Source: CAVTJL01 sp963752325 (GTDB taxonomy: Bacteria; Pseudomonadota; Alphaproteobacteria; Geminicoccales; Geminicoccaceae). From it: a stretch of DNA of 64,000 nt. The notes beneath the pieces are model-generated. The model worked only from the letters and a program-made list of their open reading frames with translations. It was not told the origin of the DNA and did not search any database. Both the position numbers and the translations under genes were made by a program. The DNA lies in assembly GCA_963752325.1 (NCBI GenBank), contig CAVVXU010000010.1, positions 496,001-560,000 on the forward strand. The letters run 5' to 3'. This document shows, in pieces, positions 50,508 through 59,669 of the stretch (the first letter of the stretch is position 1; every line of letters begins with the position of its first letter).

Positions 50508-51481
50508 AGGCCCAGGCGATCGCCGCCTCGCCCGGGCGCAGCACCGGCTGGCCCCGCTGGCTCTCGCCCTCGCTCCTCATCGTCGTGGCGCTGCTGGCGC
50601 TCCTGATGGTGGTGGGCGCCACGCTCAGCGATCGCTTCGCCACCTCGCGCAACCTCCTCAACGTGTTCGAGCAGTCGGCGAGCCTGGGCTTCGTCAGCCT
50701 GGGCCAGACCCTCGTGATCCTGACCGGCGGCATCGACCTCTCGATCGGCGCCATGATCTCGGTGACCTCGAACCTCACCTCGGGCTGGATCGACGGCCGG
50801 GCGGAGCTGGTGGCGCCCGTGGTCCTGGCCGTCCTCTTCCTGGGTGCCGCCATCGGCGCCGCCAACGGTGCGCTGACCCACTATCTCAAGGTCCACCCGC
50901 TCATCATCACGCTGGGCATGGCGGCCGTGCTGCAGGGCTCGACGCTGCTCTACGCGCTGGCCCCCGCCGGGAGCGTGCCGCCCTCCTTCGAGGAGCTGGC
51001 CTATGGCCGGGTCTTCGGCCTGTCCGTCGGCGGCCTCCTCATGCTTCTGCTTTTTTTGATCGTCGGCATCTTCCTCGCCTACAGCCGCACGGGCAGCTCC
51101 TTTTATGCCGTGGGCGGCGATCCCAAGGCGGCGCGGCTGCTGGGGCTCTCGAACCTGAAGGTGCTGCTGATCGCCTATGGCAGCTCGGGCTTCCTCGCCG
51201 CGCTCACCGGCATCTATCTCGTGAGCCGAATGGGCTCGGGCGATCCCTGGCGGGGCGACGGCTTCGACCTCGCCTCGATCACGCCGGTCGTGGTGGGCGG
51301 CACCTCGCTCGCCGGCGGGCGCGGCGGCGTGCTGGGCACGCTGCTCGGCGTCTTTCTCATCTCGCTTCTGAACAACCTGCTGAACTTCCTGGACGTCTCC
51401 ACCTTCTACCAGTGGATCATCCAAGGCCTGATCATCATCATTGCCGTGGCCATCCACGTCGAGCGACGGAGGGAAGCGTGA
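50504..51481 (+). CDS. Sugar ABC permease (RbsC type)
   Basis: 325 residues with about eight to ten hydrophobic segments. Motifs are LGQTLVILTGGIDLSIGAMIS, LKVHPLIITLGMAAVLQG, FYAVGGDPKAARLLGLSNLKV and ITPVVVGGTSLAGGRGGVLGTLLGV, all typical of ribose-type permeases. A T7 run occurs at 51051-51057 in the frame. It overlaps the next permease by 4 bases, and together they likely form a heterodimer. Confidence 0.92.
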   Translation: MKAQAIAASPGRSTGWPRWLSPSLLIVVALLALLMVVGATLSDRFATSRNLLNVFEQSASLGFVSLGQTLVILTGGIDLSIGAMISVTSNLTSGWIDGRAELVAPVVLAVLFLGAAIGAANGALTHYLKVHPLIITLGMAAVLQGSTLLYALAPAGSVPPSFEELAYGRVFGLSVGGLLMLLLFLIVGIFLAYSRTGSSFYAVGGDPKAARLLGLSNLKVLLIAYGSSGFLAALTGIYLVSRMGSGDPWRGDGFDLASITPVVVGGTSLAGGRGGVLGTLLGVFLISLLNNLLNFLDVSTFYQWIIQGLIIIIAVAIHVERRREA

Positions 51482-52461
51482 GCGAGAGCCGTACCGATCG
51501 GCTGACGGGCACCGCCGGCACCGGCTGGCGCCTCCCCGCCGTCGGGCTCGAGGCCTACGGGCTCGTGGGCTTCCTCGTGCTGATCCTGGTGATCGCCGCC
51601 CTGCTCTCGCCGAGCTTCCTCAAGCCCGCGAACATCCGGGACGTGCTGAATCAGGCAGCACCGCTGGGCATGGTCGTCATCGGCCAGGCGATCGTGCTCC
51701 TGCTGCGCGGCTTCGATCTCTCGGTCGCCTCGGTGATGGCGACCTCGGCCGTGCTCGCCACCAGCTTCGAGACCACCAACAACGGGATGATCCCCGTCAT
51801 CTTCGCCGCCTCGATCCTGCTGGGCCTCGTCGTGGGCGCGGTCAACGGCTTCCTCGTCACCAAGCGCAACGTCTCGCCCTTCCTGGCCACGCTGGCGACG
51901 ATGATCGTCCTGCAGGGCATCCGCTTCGTCTACACCAAGGGCTCGTCCTCGGGCACGCTGCCCTCGGGCTTCCGCGTGATCGGCCAGGACTCCCTGCTCG
52001 GCGTGCCGATCGACCTGCTGGCGCTGCTCGTGCTGGCTGCCGTGCTGGGCTTCGTGCTCCACCGCACGCCGTTCGGTCGCAAGATCTATATCGTGGGCGG
52101 CAATCCGCGGGCCGCGACGCTGGTGGGCATCGCCGCCGACCGGGTCACGATCGCCGGCTACATGATCTGCTCGGCCATTGCCGCCACCGCCGGACTTTTC
52201 CTGGTCGGCTATGTGGGCATGGTCGATAACTGGACCGGCAAGGGCTACGAGCTCGATTCGATCGTGGCGGCGGTGATGGGCGGGGTGGCGATCAGCGGCG
52301 GCCGGGGCAGCATCTTCGGCGCGCTGCTGGGCGTGCTGATCCTGATCGCGCTCTTCAACATCGTCATCCTGCTGGGCCTGCCCGTGCAGGTGCAATACAT
52401 CATCAAGGGCATCATCATCATCGTCGCATCCGCGATCCATCTGTCGCGGGCCCAGACCTGA
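51478..52461 (+). CDS. Sugar ABC permease (RbsC type)
   Basis: 327 residues from a GTG overlapping the preceding stop. Landmarks are PLGMVVIGQAIVLLLRGFDLSVASVMA, VTKRNVSPFLATLATMIVLQGIRFVYT, IYIVGGNPRAATLVGIAADRVTIAGYM and IVAAVMGGVAISGGRGSIFGALLGV. It is a second, distinct inner-membrane subunit of the ribose-type importer. Confidence 0.92.
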   Translation: MSESRTDRLTGTAGTGWRLPAVGLEAYGLVGFLVLILVIAALLSPSFLKPANIRDVLNQAAPLGMVVIGQAIVLLLRGFDLSVASVMATSAVLATSFETTNNGMIPVIFAASILLGLVVGAVNGFLVTKRNVSPFLATLATMIVLQGIRFVYTKGSSSGTLPSGFRVIGQDSLLGVPIDLLALLVLAAVLGFVLHRTPFGRKIYIVGGNPRAATLVGIAADRVTIAGYMICSAIAATAGLFLVGYVGMVDNWTGKGYELDSIVAAVMGGVAISGGRGSIFGALLGVLILIALFNIVILLGLPVQVQYIIKGIIIIVASAIHLSRAQT

Positions 52462-52508
52462 CGGCCGAGGGCAGCCGGCGACCGTCGTTCCGAGAAAGGA
52501 GACCTACG

Positions 52509-53613
52509 ATGCAGCTTGGCTTGTTCATGATGCCGCTTCACGACCCGAAGCGGCCTTACGGGGACGTGTTGCGGGACGATCTGGACGCGATCCTGCTGGC
52601 GGAGGAGCTGGGCTATGACGAGGCCTGGGTGGGCGAGCACTATTCGTGCAGCACGGAGCCGATCCCCGATCCGCTGCAGTTCATGGCGACGCTGATCCAC
52701 CAGACGAAAAAGATAAAGTTCGCCACGGGCGTCATCAACCTGCCGCAGCACCACCCGGCCCAGGTGGCGGGCAATGTGGCCTTGTTCGATCATCTCTCGG
52801 GTGGCCGCTACATCATGGGCGTGGGCCCGGGCGGGCTCGGCTCGGACTTCGAGCTCTTCAAGACGATGGACAAGAACCGCTCGGAGATGATGGTCGAGGC
52901 GATCGAGATCATCCACAAGATCTGGGCGCGCGGATCCGCCCTATCACATCCCGGGCAAGCACTGGGACATCACGATCGACGAGGCCTGCCAGCTGCAGCT
53001 GGGCATCGGCCCGATGCTGAAGCCCTTCCAGAAGCCCTACCCGCCCTTGGCGGTCTCGGCGATGAGCCCGTCCTCGAGCACCGCCCGGCTGGCCGGCGAG
53101 CGCGGCTGGGGGCTGGTCTCGGCCAACTTCATGCCGGTGGCGCATGCGAAGAGCCACTGGGAGCAGTACCGGCTGGGGGCGGAGGCTGCGGGCCGGCGGC
53201 CGGACCGCGCCAGCTGGCGGCTGGCACGCTCGATCCTGGTGACCGAGAGCGACCAGGAGGCGGCCGACTATCTCGCCAACGACGCCTCGGCCTTCGGCTG
53301 GTACTACGCCTATCTCCGGGACAATCTCGCGACCTTCAAGCTCCTCAAGATCTTCAAGCCGGACCTGAGCCTGCCCGACGAGGCGGTGACGGTGCAAAAG
53401 TGCATGGAGTGGATGGTGATCAGCGGCGGACCCAAGCGGGTGCTGGACCAGCTGGTGGCGCTGGTGGACGAGGTGGGCGGCTTCGGCACGCTGCTCATGA
53501 CGCATAAGGACTGGGACCGCCCGGCGCTGCACCAGACCTCGATGCGCCTTCTGGCCGAGCAGGTCATGCCCAAGCTGCAGAGCCACCAGGCCAGCCTCAA
53601 GGCCGCCGAGTAG
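52509..53613 (+). CDS. LLM-class flavin-dependent monooxygenase (frameshifted)
   Basis: About 368 codons after an AAAGGAG site. The bacterial-luciferase barrel has LGLFMMPLHDPKR, LLAEELGYDEAWVGEHYSCST, IKFATGVINLPQHHPAQVAGNVALFDHLSGGRYIMGVGPGG and MVEAIEIIHKIWA. One extra G near 52932 breaks the frame; it resumes PPYHIPGKHWDI and continues MLKPFQKPYPPLAVSAMSP to SHQASLKAAE. These enzymes use reduced FMN from a separate reductase and oxygen. Being in the ABC operon it may cleave or oxidise the imported compound. It is followed by a strong hairpin. Confidence 0.85.
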
Positions 53614-53620
53614 CCCGGCA

Positions 53621-53654
53621 GACCCCACCCCGGGCAAAAGCCCGGGGTGGGGTC
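53621..53654 (+). terminator. Strong hairpin after the monooxygenase gene
   Basis: GACCCCACCCCGGGC at 53621-53635 pairs perfectly with GCCCGGGGTGGGGTC at 53640-53654 around an AAAA loop, a 15-bp stem starting 7 bases after the stop codon. No T run follows, but position and strength suit a transcription terminator or message-end hairpin. Confidence 0.65.
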
Positions 53655-53730
53655 GGGAAAGGCCGAGACGGGAGGTGTATCTCCCGGAGCACTTGACGTG
53701 CGGCCGCGGATGTTGCAGAGATCCGCCAAA

Positions 53731-53744
53731 TTGGATCGATCCAA
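53731..53744. promoter_or_regulatory. LacI-type operator candidate
   Basis: TTGGATCGATCCAA is a perfect 14-bp palindrome with a central CG, as in LacI/GalR-family operators. It lies about 110 bp upstream of the LacI-family gene and is a likely autoregulatory site. Confidence 0.55.
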
Positions 53745-53856
53745 AAGCGTGCCTCTCGCGACTGCCGCGCATCGGCCTCGGTGCCGGGCGAGCGCTCGGG
53801 TTGAGCGCACGCTCCGGGGGCCGAGGGGCGTGAATGGCAGGGCTGGAGCAGGTACC

Positions 53857-54798
53857 GTGACGACGCTGGTCGACGTGGCGAGGCGCGCCGGCGTCTCGAA
53901 GTCGACCGTCTCGAACGTGATCCGCGGCTCGGCGCTCGTGGCCGAGGTGACGCGCGAGCGCGTCGAGCGCGCCATCGCCGCCACCGGCTACCAGCCCAAC
54001 GCCATCGCCCGCTCGCTCAAGGCGCGCACCAGCGCCGCCATCGGCGTCGTGGTGCCGGACCTGCGCAACCCCTTCTACGCCGAGCTTGCCGTGAGCATCG
54101 AGGAGGCGGTGAACCATCTGGGCTATGCCGTGCTCGCCGCCAACACCGAATGCGCGCCCTCGGCCGAGGCCGAGGCCTGCCGCGCCCTGATCGGGCGGCG
54201 CGTCGACGGCGTCATCGTGGCCGGCATCGCGCTCGGCTCCAGCCTACCGAAGGCGTTCCTCGACCGCGATGTGCCGGTGGTGCTGGCGGCGTTCGGCGAG
54301 CTGGACGACCCTCGTCTCGGCGTGATCGACCATGACGACGAGGCGGCGATGGAGGAGGTGATCGAGCATCTGCACGGTCTGGGCCACCGCCGCATCGCCT
54401 TTTTGTCACTCCCCCATGCCGAGCATTCGGGCGAGCGCCGAAGGCTCGCCGTGGAGGCGGCGCTGAGGCGCCGGGAGCTGACGCGGACGAACGTCGAGGA
54501 TGGCGCCACGGCCATCGTCGCGCACAACGACATGGAGGCCATCGCCGCGATCGACCGGCTCGAGCGGGCCGGGCGGCCTGTGCCCGAGCAGGTCTCGATC
54601 GTGGGCTTCGACGATGTGCCGCTGGCAGGGCATGTCCGGATCGGGCTCACCACGGTGCGCTCCGATGCCGCCAAGCTCGGCCGCCGCGCCGTCGATCTCG
54701 TGGTGGGCGCCGCGCGCGCCGGCCGCCATGTGGCGCATCGCGAGCTGCAGGAGAGCCCGCTCATCGTCCGCCGCACGACCGCCGGCCCGCCCTCGTGA
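53857..54798 (+). CDS. LacI-family transcriptional regulator
   Basis: 313 residues from the GTG at 53857 after GGAGCAGG. The DNA-binding head is TLVDVARRAGVSKSTVSNVIRGSALVAEVTRERVERAIAATGYQPNAIARSLKARTS with the hinge helix. The effector domain has IGVVVPDLRNPFYAELAVSI, RRVDGVIVAGIA, GHRRIAFLSLPHAEHSGERRRLAVEAAL, ATAIVAHNDMEAIAAIDRL and VSIVGFDDVPLAGHV. It is short for the family (usually 330-345): the stretch between ALRRRELT and GATAIVAHN lacks about 20 residues. It probably controls this operon in response to the sugar. Confidence 0.88.
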   Translation: MTTLVDVARRAGVSKSTVSNVIRGSALVAEVTRERVERAIAATGYQPNAIARSLKARTSAAIGVVVPDLRNPFYAELAVSIEEAVNHLGYAVLAANTECAPSAEAEACRALIGRRVDGVIVAGIALGSSLPKAFLDRDVPVVLAAFGELDDPRLGVIDHDDEAAMEEVIEHLHGLGHRRIAFLSLPHAEHSGERRRLAVEAALRRRELTRTNVEDGATAIVAHNDMEAIAAIDRLERAGRPVPEQVSIVGFDDVPLAGHVRIGLTTVRSDAAKLGRRAVDLVVGAARAGRHVAHRELQESPLIVRRTTAGPPS

Positions 54799-54875
54799 GC
54801 GGCGCGACCGGCGGCCATGCCCCGCGCCTGCCACGAGCCCCACTGACCGCCGGAACCCCATGAGGAGCAACTGCC

Positions 54876-56126
54876 ATGTACATCGCCGGTGAGGAAGAGA
54901 TCGAGGCCATCGCCAAGGTGATCAGGGCCGGCGCCCTGTTCCGTTACGGCGTGGGCAGCGAGTGCGACCGCTTCGAGGAGCGCTACGCCAAGTATCTGGG
55001 CTGCAAGCACTTCGCGCTGGCTGCGAGCGGCAGCAACGCGCTGGCCGCCGCCATGACGGCCGTGGGCATCGGCCCGGGCGACGAGGTGCTGATCCCCGCC
55101 CACACCTACATGGCGACCGCGACCTCGGTGCTGGCGGTGGGCGCCATCCCGATCATCGTCGACATCGACGAGTCGCTGACGATCGACCCCGACGCCGTCG
55201 AGGCCGCGATCGGCCCCCGCACCCGTGCGGTGGTGCCCGTCCACATGTGGGGCACCACCTGTGACATGGACGCGATCATGGCGATCGCCAAGCGCCACAA
55301 GCTCCTCGTCATCGAGGATGCCTGCCAGGGCGTGGGCGGCGGCTACGAGGGCCGCAGGCTCGGCACGATCGGCGACATCGGCGCCTTCAGCTTCAACTAC
55401 TACAAGAACATGACCGCGGGCGAGGGCGGCGGCGTCGCCGTCAACGACGATGCCACGGCCGAGCGTGCGCGCTGCGCCATCGACCCCTGCCACTTCTACT
55501 GGCAGGGCCGCCACGACGACGTGAAGCCCTTTGCGGGCAATGGTGCCCGCGCGTCCGAGCTGATGGGTGCGATGCTCAACGTCCAGCTGGACCGGCTGGA
55601 GGGCATGATCGAGACCATGCGCGCCGAGCGGAACAAGATCCTGGCCGGCACCGCCCCGCTGGGCAATCTCGGCCTCAAGCCCGCCCCCCTCAACAGCCCC
55701 GACCACGACTGCGCCACCCAGGTTTTTTACACGTTCCCCTCGGCCGAGGCGGCGACGCAATTCACGAAAATCTTTCCGAGCGTGATCGCCGGCAAGACGG
55801 GGCGTCACACCTACACCGAGTGGGACCAGGTGCTGATGACCGCGGGTGCGGCCCACCCGGCCATGAACCCCTACGCCATGCCGGCCAACGCCGAATGCCG
55901 GCGCAGCTACTCGAAGGACATGTGCAAGCGCTCCCTCGAGATCCTGGACCGCTCCGTGATGGTGGCGACGCACCCCAACCACAGCCCGGCCGAGATCGAC
56001 GACATGATCCACAATATCGGCGTGGCGGCGCGGGTGGCTCTCGCCGGCATGCCCTTGGCCGAGGCCGACCTCAGGAACGTGAAAGCCATCGACGCCCAGA
56101 AGTTCGACATGAAGCTCGACGCGTAG
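54876..56126 (+). CDS. DegT/DnrJ/EryC1-family PLP aminotransferase
   Basis: 416 residues after a GAGGAG site. Landmarks are FRYGVGSECDRFEERYAKYLG, FALAASGSNALAAAMTAVGIGPGDEVLIPAHTYMATATSVLAVGA, MWGTTCDMDAIMAIAKRHKLLVIEDACQGVGG with the cofactor Asp, and GAFSFNYYKNMTAGEGGGVAVND with the Schiff-base Lys. The family transaminates keto-sugars or inosose; with a Gfo/Idh dehydrogenase in the same cluster an amino-sugar or aminocyclitol route is plausible, which is inference. It is the last gene of the cluster. Confidence 0.9.
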   Translation: MYIAGEEEIEAIAKVIRAGALFRYGVGSECDRFEERYAKYLGCKHFALAASGSNALAAAMTAVGIGPGDEVLIPAHTYMATATSVLAVGAIPIIVDIDESLTIDPDAVEAAIGPRTRAVVPVHMWGTTCDMDAIMAIAKRHKLLVIEDACQGVGGGYEGRRLGTIGDIGAFSFNYYKNMTAGEGGGVAVNDDATAERARCAIDPCHFYWQGRHDDVKPFAGNGARASELMGAMLNVQLDRLEGMIETMRAERNKILAGTAPLGNLGLKPAPLNSPDHDCATQVFYTFPSAEAATQFTKIFPSVIAGKTGRHTYTEWDQVLMTAGAAHPAMNPYAMPANAECRRSYSKDMCKRSLEILDRSVMVATHPNHSPAEIDDMIHNIGVAARVALAGMPLAEADLRNVKAIDAQKFDMKLDA

Positions 56127-56256
56127 GCTCGCCAGTGGAGGGGGTGCCCGGCACCCCTTCCCTCGCTGCGGGCAGGCTCGCAAGGGCGCGGCCGGCACGT
56201 GTCGGGGCCACGAGGGTGACAAAAGGAGACGAGGCGACGCGAGGACGCGCCCCTTC

Positions 56257-56564
56257 CGTCATCCCACGGCTCGGCCGGGGGATCAGGTGACACGGCGCGA
56301 TGGGAAGGAGTCGCGTAGTCCCCGCAACCTGACCCGCCGGTCAAGCCGTCGGGTGACAAGAGTGCGGGGGCGGCGCGCACATACCTCTACTGTCGCCCCC
56401 CGACTTGATCGGGGGGCCAACGGCTCGAGGCTGGCCACGCTGGTGTCACGTCACGCCTCTATTGTCATCCCCCGGCGTGACCGGAGGATCAGGTGACACG
56501 GCGCGATGGGACAGGGGTCGCCTGCTCCCGCCACCTGACCGCCCGGTCGAGCGGGCGGTGACAA
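56257..56564. repeat. REP-like palindromic repeats
   Basis: Two copies of a repeat of about 100 bp (about 56257-56360 and 56463-56564) share an identical 26-base core (56280-56305 and 56486-56511) after a GTCATCCC...GGGAT hairpin. Each ends in a GGTGACAAG. Between them a perfect hairpin, GCCCCCCGA at 56395-56403 with TCGGGGGGC at 56409-56417, belongs to the same class of C-rich palindromes. They look like dispersed intergenic repeats of alphaproteobacterial genomes. No protein is encoded. Confidence 0.7.
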
Positions 56565-56581
56565 GTAAAGGCGCCCTGCCC

Positions 56582-57178
56582 CTAGGGCGGCGTGGTCTTT
56601 TTGTCTGTCACTCTCCTTTTTTGCTCCTCCACCGCCCCGGCCCCGCTCTCTCCCAGCGCGGCGTGGCGGCTCTCGGCGTAGCGCAGGATCCAGTCGGCCA
56701 CGTCCGGATTGCTCCGGGCGAAGGCGAGGAGGTCCGAAACGAGCTCGGCGGTGACGGCGTTGTCGGCCGGCGTCGCGCCGATCTCGTCCCGAGCGCAGAG
56801 GTCGGGATCGCGGTCGGTCGTGCGCAGGCTGAGGCGGCGCAGGCGGTTTTCCGGATGGCGGCCGCGGTTGCCCTCGTAGGCAAGGAACAAAAGCGCTTTG
56901 GTGTCGCCCATGTCGGCGAGGTGCTGGAGGCTGGCAAATGCCGTCCTGATCAGCAGCGCCTCGCGCTCGTCCTCGGGCAGCTCGGCCTCGCGCCGGTAGT
57001 AGGCGACGTGTTTTTGAAACTTCTCGTCGGCGAGGAGCGCCAGAATCTCGTCCTCGTCTGTTCCCTCGTGCCTGGCGACCTCGGCGGGCGTCATGCCGCC
57101 GGCGAGTCGCCGCGCCAGCCGCACGGTGCGGGCCGCGGGCATCGAGGCGGGGGAACGCGAGGGGTAGGTTGAAGGCAT
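56582..57178 (-). CDS. Hypothetical protein with a helix-turn-helix-like N-terminus
   Basis: 198 residues. TVRLARRLAGGMTPAEVARHEGTDEDEILALLADEKFQKHVAYYRREAEL resembles a resolvase-type or terminase-small-subunit-like helix-turn-helix. LIRTAFASLQHLADMGDTKALLFLAYEG follows, then a Gly/Arg-rich linker and a helical C-terminus. I do not recognise a named family. The start at 57178 is chosen because the extension to 57271 reads as non-coding, AT-richer sequence. It stands alone between REP repeats and the envelope gene trio. Confidence 0.55.
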   Translation of the reverse strand: MPSTYPSRSPASMPAARTVRLARRLAGGMTPAEVARHEGTDEDEILALLADEKFQKHVAYYRREAELPEDEREALLIRTAFASLQHLADMGDTKALLFLAYEGNRGRHPENRLRRLSLRTTDRDPDLCARDEIGATPADNAVTAELVSDLLAFARSNPDVADWILRYAESRHAALGESGAGAVEEQKRRVTDKKTTPP

Positions 57179-57445
57179 ATGGGCTCGATATAGGAATTGA
57201 GCGCCGTCTGTCAACCGATATCGCCGGAGGCCAACGGAGCCGCCAGAAGTGCTCTGTCGTCGCCGGACCATCGCCGACGGGCAAAAGACGCGACGGCTCC
57301 GGGGCGTCGGCGCGAGACAGCAGTCTCAACGGGAGCGGAGGGAGCCGATCACGCCGGCGCGGCAATTGTGTGACGAACAACACAGCGATTCCTCGTCCAT
57401 CAAGTTAAAGTTAAAATCAAGAATTGCTCAAAACGGGGAACGTCC

Positions 57446-58567
57446 ATGAGAAGCGGCCTTGCACACGGTCGCCACGTCGCGGTCGGCCTAGTGATCACGG
57501 TCGTCGCAGCCCTGGCCGGCTGCGCCGGGGTGCCTCCGGCGGAGCTTCACATCTACACTGACTCGCTCGCCCAGGCGCAGGATGCCGGCAACGCGATCTA
57601 TCGCGCGATGATCCCGGCGCTCGTCGCCGGCGGCGCCAAGCAGGCGAGCGGGTATCCCGTCTCGCTTGGACCTGAGACCTACGACCGCAGCGGCTGCGAT
57701 CCTGATCTCGCGGCCTTCCCGTCGCTGCAGGCGCGGTGCGCCGCGCTCGCGGCCGTGCGCAGCTTCAACCAGGCGATGCTGGACCTGCAGGCCGGTGCCA
57801 GCGTCGCCGCGGTCCAGGCCCAGCTCGGTGGGCTCGAGTCGGGTGCGGAAACGCTTGTGAAGCTCGTGGATGTGCCGGGCGTGAACGCGGTCTTTGCAAC
57901 CGCTCAAACCTTGTTTCCGGCGCTCGAGACCGTGGCGCGCGAACTGGCAGTGGCGGCGGACCGAGCCGCGCTCAAGGCCCGGCTCGACGAGGCACGACCA
58001 GTCATCGACCAGCTCCTCAGGGCCCTCCAGGACGACGTGCCGGGCATCTATGGGTCGATTCGCGCCTACTATGACGGGCGACTGACCGATTTCGATCTTG
58101 CAATCGCGAAGACGCTCAGCCCGGCATTGAAGCTGGCCGACACGCGTCTCCCGCCCTCGGACGCCGCCGCCCTGACGGCTCGCCAAGCGGTTGACGCTCG
58201 GTTCGAGGTCATGTTCGCACCGGCCGAGCCGGCCCCGTCCGCATGGCTGCGCGACCTGCGCGCCACCGGAATGGACGTCCCGGTGTTCAGCACCGGAGAT
58301 GCCGAGAAGATCAACGCCACCCTGAACGCTGTGGAGCCCCAGGTGGCGCAGTTCCGGGCCACGGCGCGCGAATGGCAGAGCTTTCGCCAAGCGCTCTCAG
58401 CCTATGACTTCACGTTGACCCAGGTTCGCGCTGCCTTCGCGAAGCTCGTTGCCGCGTCGCAGAACCCACTCTCGACCGGAGGCGGCACCTCGCAGCTGCT
58501 CGAGAGCGCGCTCGCCATCCGCGAGCAGGCGGCTCTCGTCCAGCAGAAGCTTGCGGCACCTCGCTGA
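57446..58567 (+). CDS. Lipoprotein of unknown function
   Basis: 373 residues. A lipoprotein signal ends in LAALAGC (VAVGLVITVVAALAGC, Cys at about residue 26). The mature part is Ala-rich and almost wholly helical, with amphipathic segments such as AVRSFNQAMLDLQAGASVAAVQAQLGGLES and LKARLDEARPVIDQLLRALQDD. No catalytic motif is visible. It leads a three-gene set with a lysozyme-like protein and a membrane protein, 22 and 66 bp apart. The set looks like an envelope module. Function unknown. Confidence 0.7.
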   Translation: MRSGLAHGRHVAVGLVITVVAALAGCAGVPPAELHIYTDSLAQAQDAGNAIYRAMIPALVAGGAKQASGYPVSLGPETYDRSGCDPDLAAFPSLQARCAALAAVRSFNQAMLDLQAGASVAAVQAQLGGLESGAETLVKLVDVPGVNAVFATAQTLFPALETVARELAVAADRAALKARLDEARPVIDQLLRALQDDVPGIYGSIRAYYDGRLTDFDLAIAKTLSPALKLADTRLPPSDAAALTARQAVDARFEVMFAPAEPAPSAWLRDLRATGMDVPVFSTGDAEKINATLNAVEPQVAQFRATAREWQSFRQALSAYDFTLTQVRAAFAKLVAASQNPLSTGGGTSQLLESALAIREQAALVQQKLAAPR

Positions 58568-58589
58568 CCCACCAAGGCGGAACAGTCCG

Positions 58590-59603
58590 ATGGCTACCGT
58601 CACCGATGTCAACAACCTGGTGAGCCTGACGCGAGCGCAGCTCACCGTGATCGCCAAGGATTTCCGGCAGCCGCAGGAGGTCCAGGATGCGGCCGCAGCA
58701 GCCGTCAAAGCGATCGTGGCCCAGGAGCTACGGGACGCCGTGGCAAGCTGGGAGGCCGCTTCGAGCAGCTTCACGACGCTGACGCAGCAGCTGGTCGCGA
58801 TCACAGATCAGGCACGCAGGAACCCGGGAAGCGACGGGGTGGCGCAGCTCGTCCTGTCGATCCGCAAGCTCGGCGATCTCATCGCCGACGTAGGCGGCTT
58901 CGCCGATCACGAGCCACCGCCGGTCGCCGACGGCGACAAGTTGGGCACCGACATGATCGGTCCCGACAGCGCGCTGCCGGCCGCACCGCCTGCCGCGGCG
59001 CCCCCCGCTCCGCCTGCAGGCACGGTGCGCGCGAGCACCAAGCTCGCCGATATCGCCGACGAGTACGCAGGCATGTTCCAGGCCGCGACCGTCGATTCCG
59101 CCAGGCAGAAGACCGTCGACCACGTGTGCGACATCATCGCCGCGAACGAGGCCATCTATCGTCGTGCCACCGACGACCTCAACGTGCCCTGGCACTTCGC
59201 CGCCGTTGTCCACGCGCTCGAGGCGAACTGCAACTTCGGCTGCCACCTGCATAACGGCGATCCGCTGACTGCCCGCACCACCCACGTGCCAGCCGGCCGG
59301 CCGCAGCAGGCGGATCCACCCTTCGCCTGGTGGACCAGCGCCAACGACGCGCTGGTGAGCGAGCATCTGAATGCGCTGCACGACTGGTCGCTTTCACCCT
59401 ATCTGTGGCGGCTCGAGGCCTACAATGGCTGGGGCTATCGCAAGCGGGGCCTCGTCTCGCCCTATCTCTGGAGCTTCACCGACCGCTATGTGAAGGGCAA
59501 GTACACGGCCGACAGGGTCTTCGACCCGAACGCCGTATCCAAGCAATGCGGCGGGGCGGCGCTCCTCAAGACCTTGGTCGCGCGCGGCAAGGCGCAGTTC
59601 TGA
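58590..59603 (+). CDS. Lysozyme-family protein (COG5526-like)
   Basis: 337 residues. The N-terminal 120 residues are helical and the linker at about 125-150 is Pro/Ala-rich. The C-terminal domain matches lysozyme-family proteins: AIYRRATDDLNVPWHFAAVVHALEANCNFGCHLHNGDPL with the likely catalytic Glu in HALE, TARTTHVPAGRPQQADPPFAWW, LWRLEAYNGWGYRKRGLVSPYLW and GKYTADRVFDPNAVSKQCGGAALL. No signal peptide is seen, so export would need a partner. It lies between a lipoprotein and a membrane protein gene. Cleavage of peptidoglycan is the expected role. Confidence 0.75.
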   Translation: MATVTDVNNLVSLTRAQLTVIAKDFRQPQEVQDAAAAAVKAIVAQELRDAVASWEAASSSFTTLTQQLVAITDQARRNPGSDGVAQLVLSIRKLGDLIADVGGFADHEPPPVADGDKLGTDMIGPDSALPAAPPAAAPPAPPAGTVRASTKLADIADEYAGMFQAATVDSARQKTVDHVCDIIAANEAIYRRATDDLNVPWHFAAVVHALEANCNFGCHLHNGDPLTARTTHVPAGRPQQADPPFAWWTSANDALVSEHLNALHDWSLSPYLWRLEAYNGWGYRKRGLVSPYLWSFTDRYVKGKYTADRVFDPNAVSKQCGGAALLKTLVARGKAQF

Positions 59604-59669
59604 GTCGTGCGGACGGTCCCCACAAGTGGGATCGGCGTTATCCCCACCGGCTGATGAAGAAGAGCAGCC

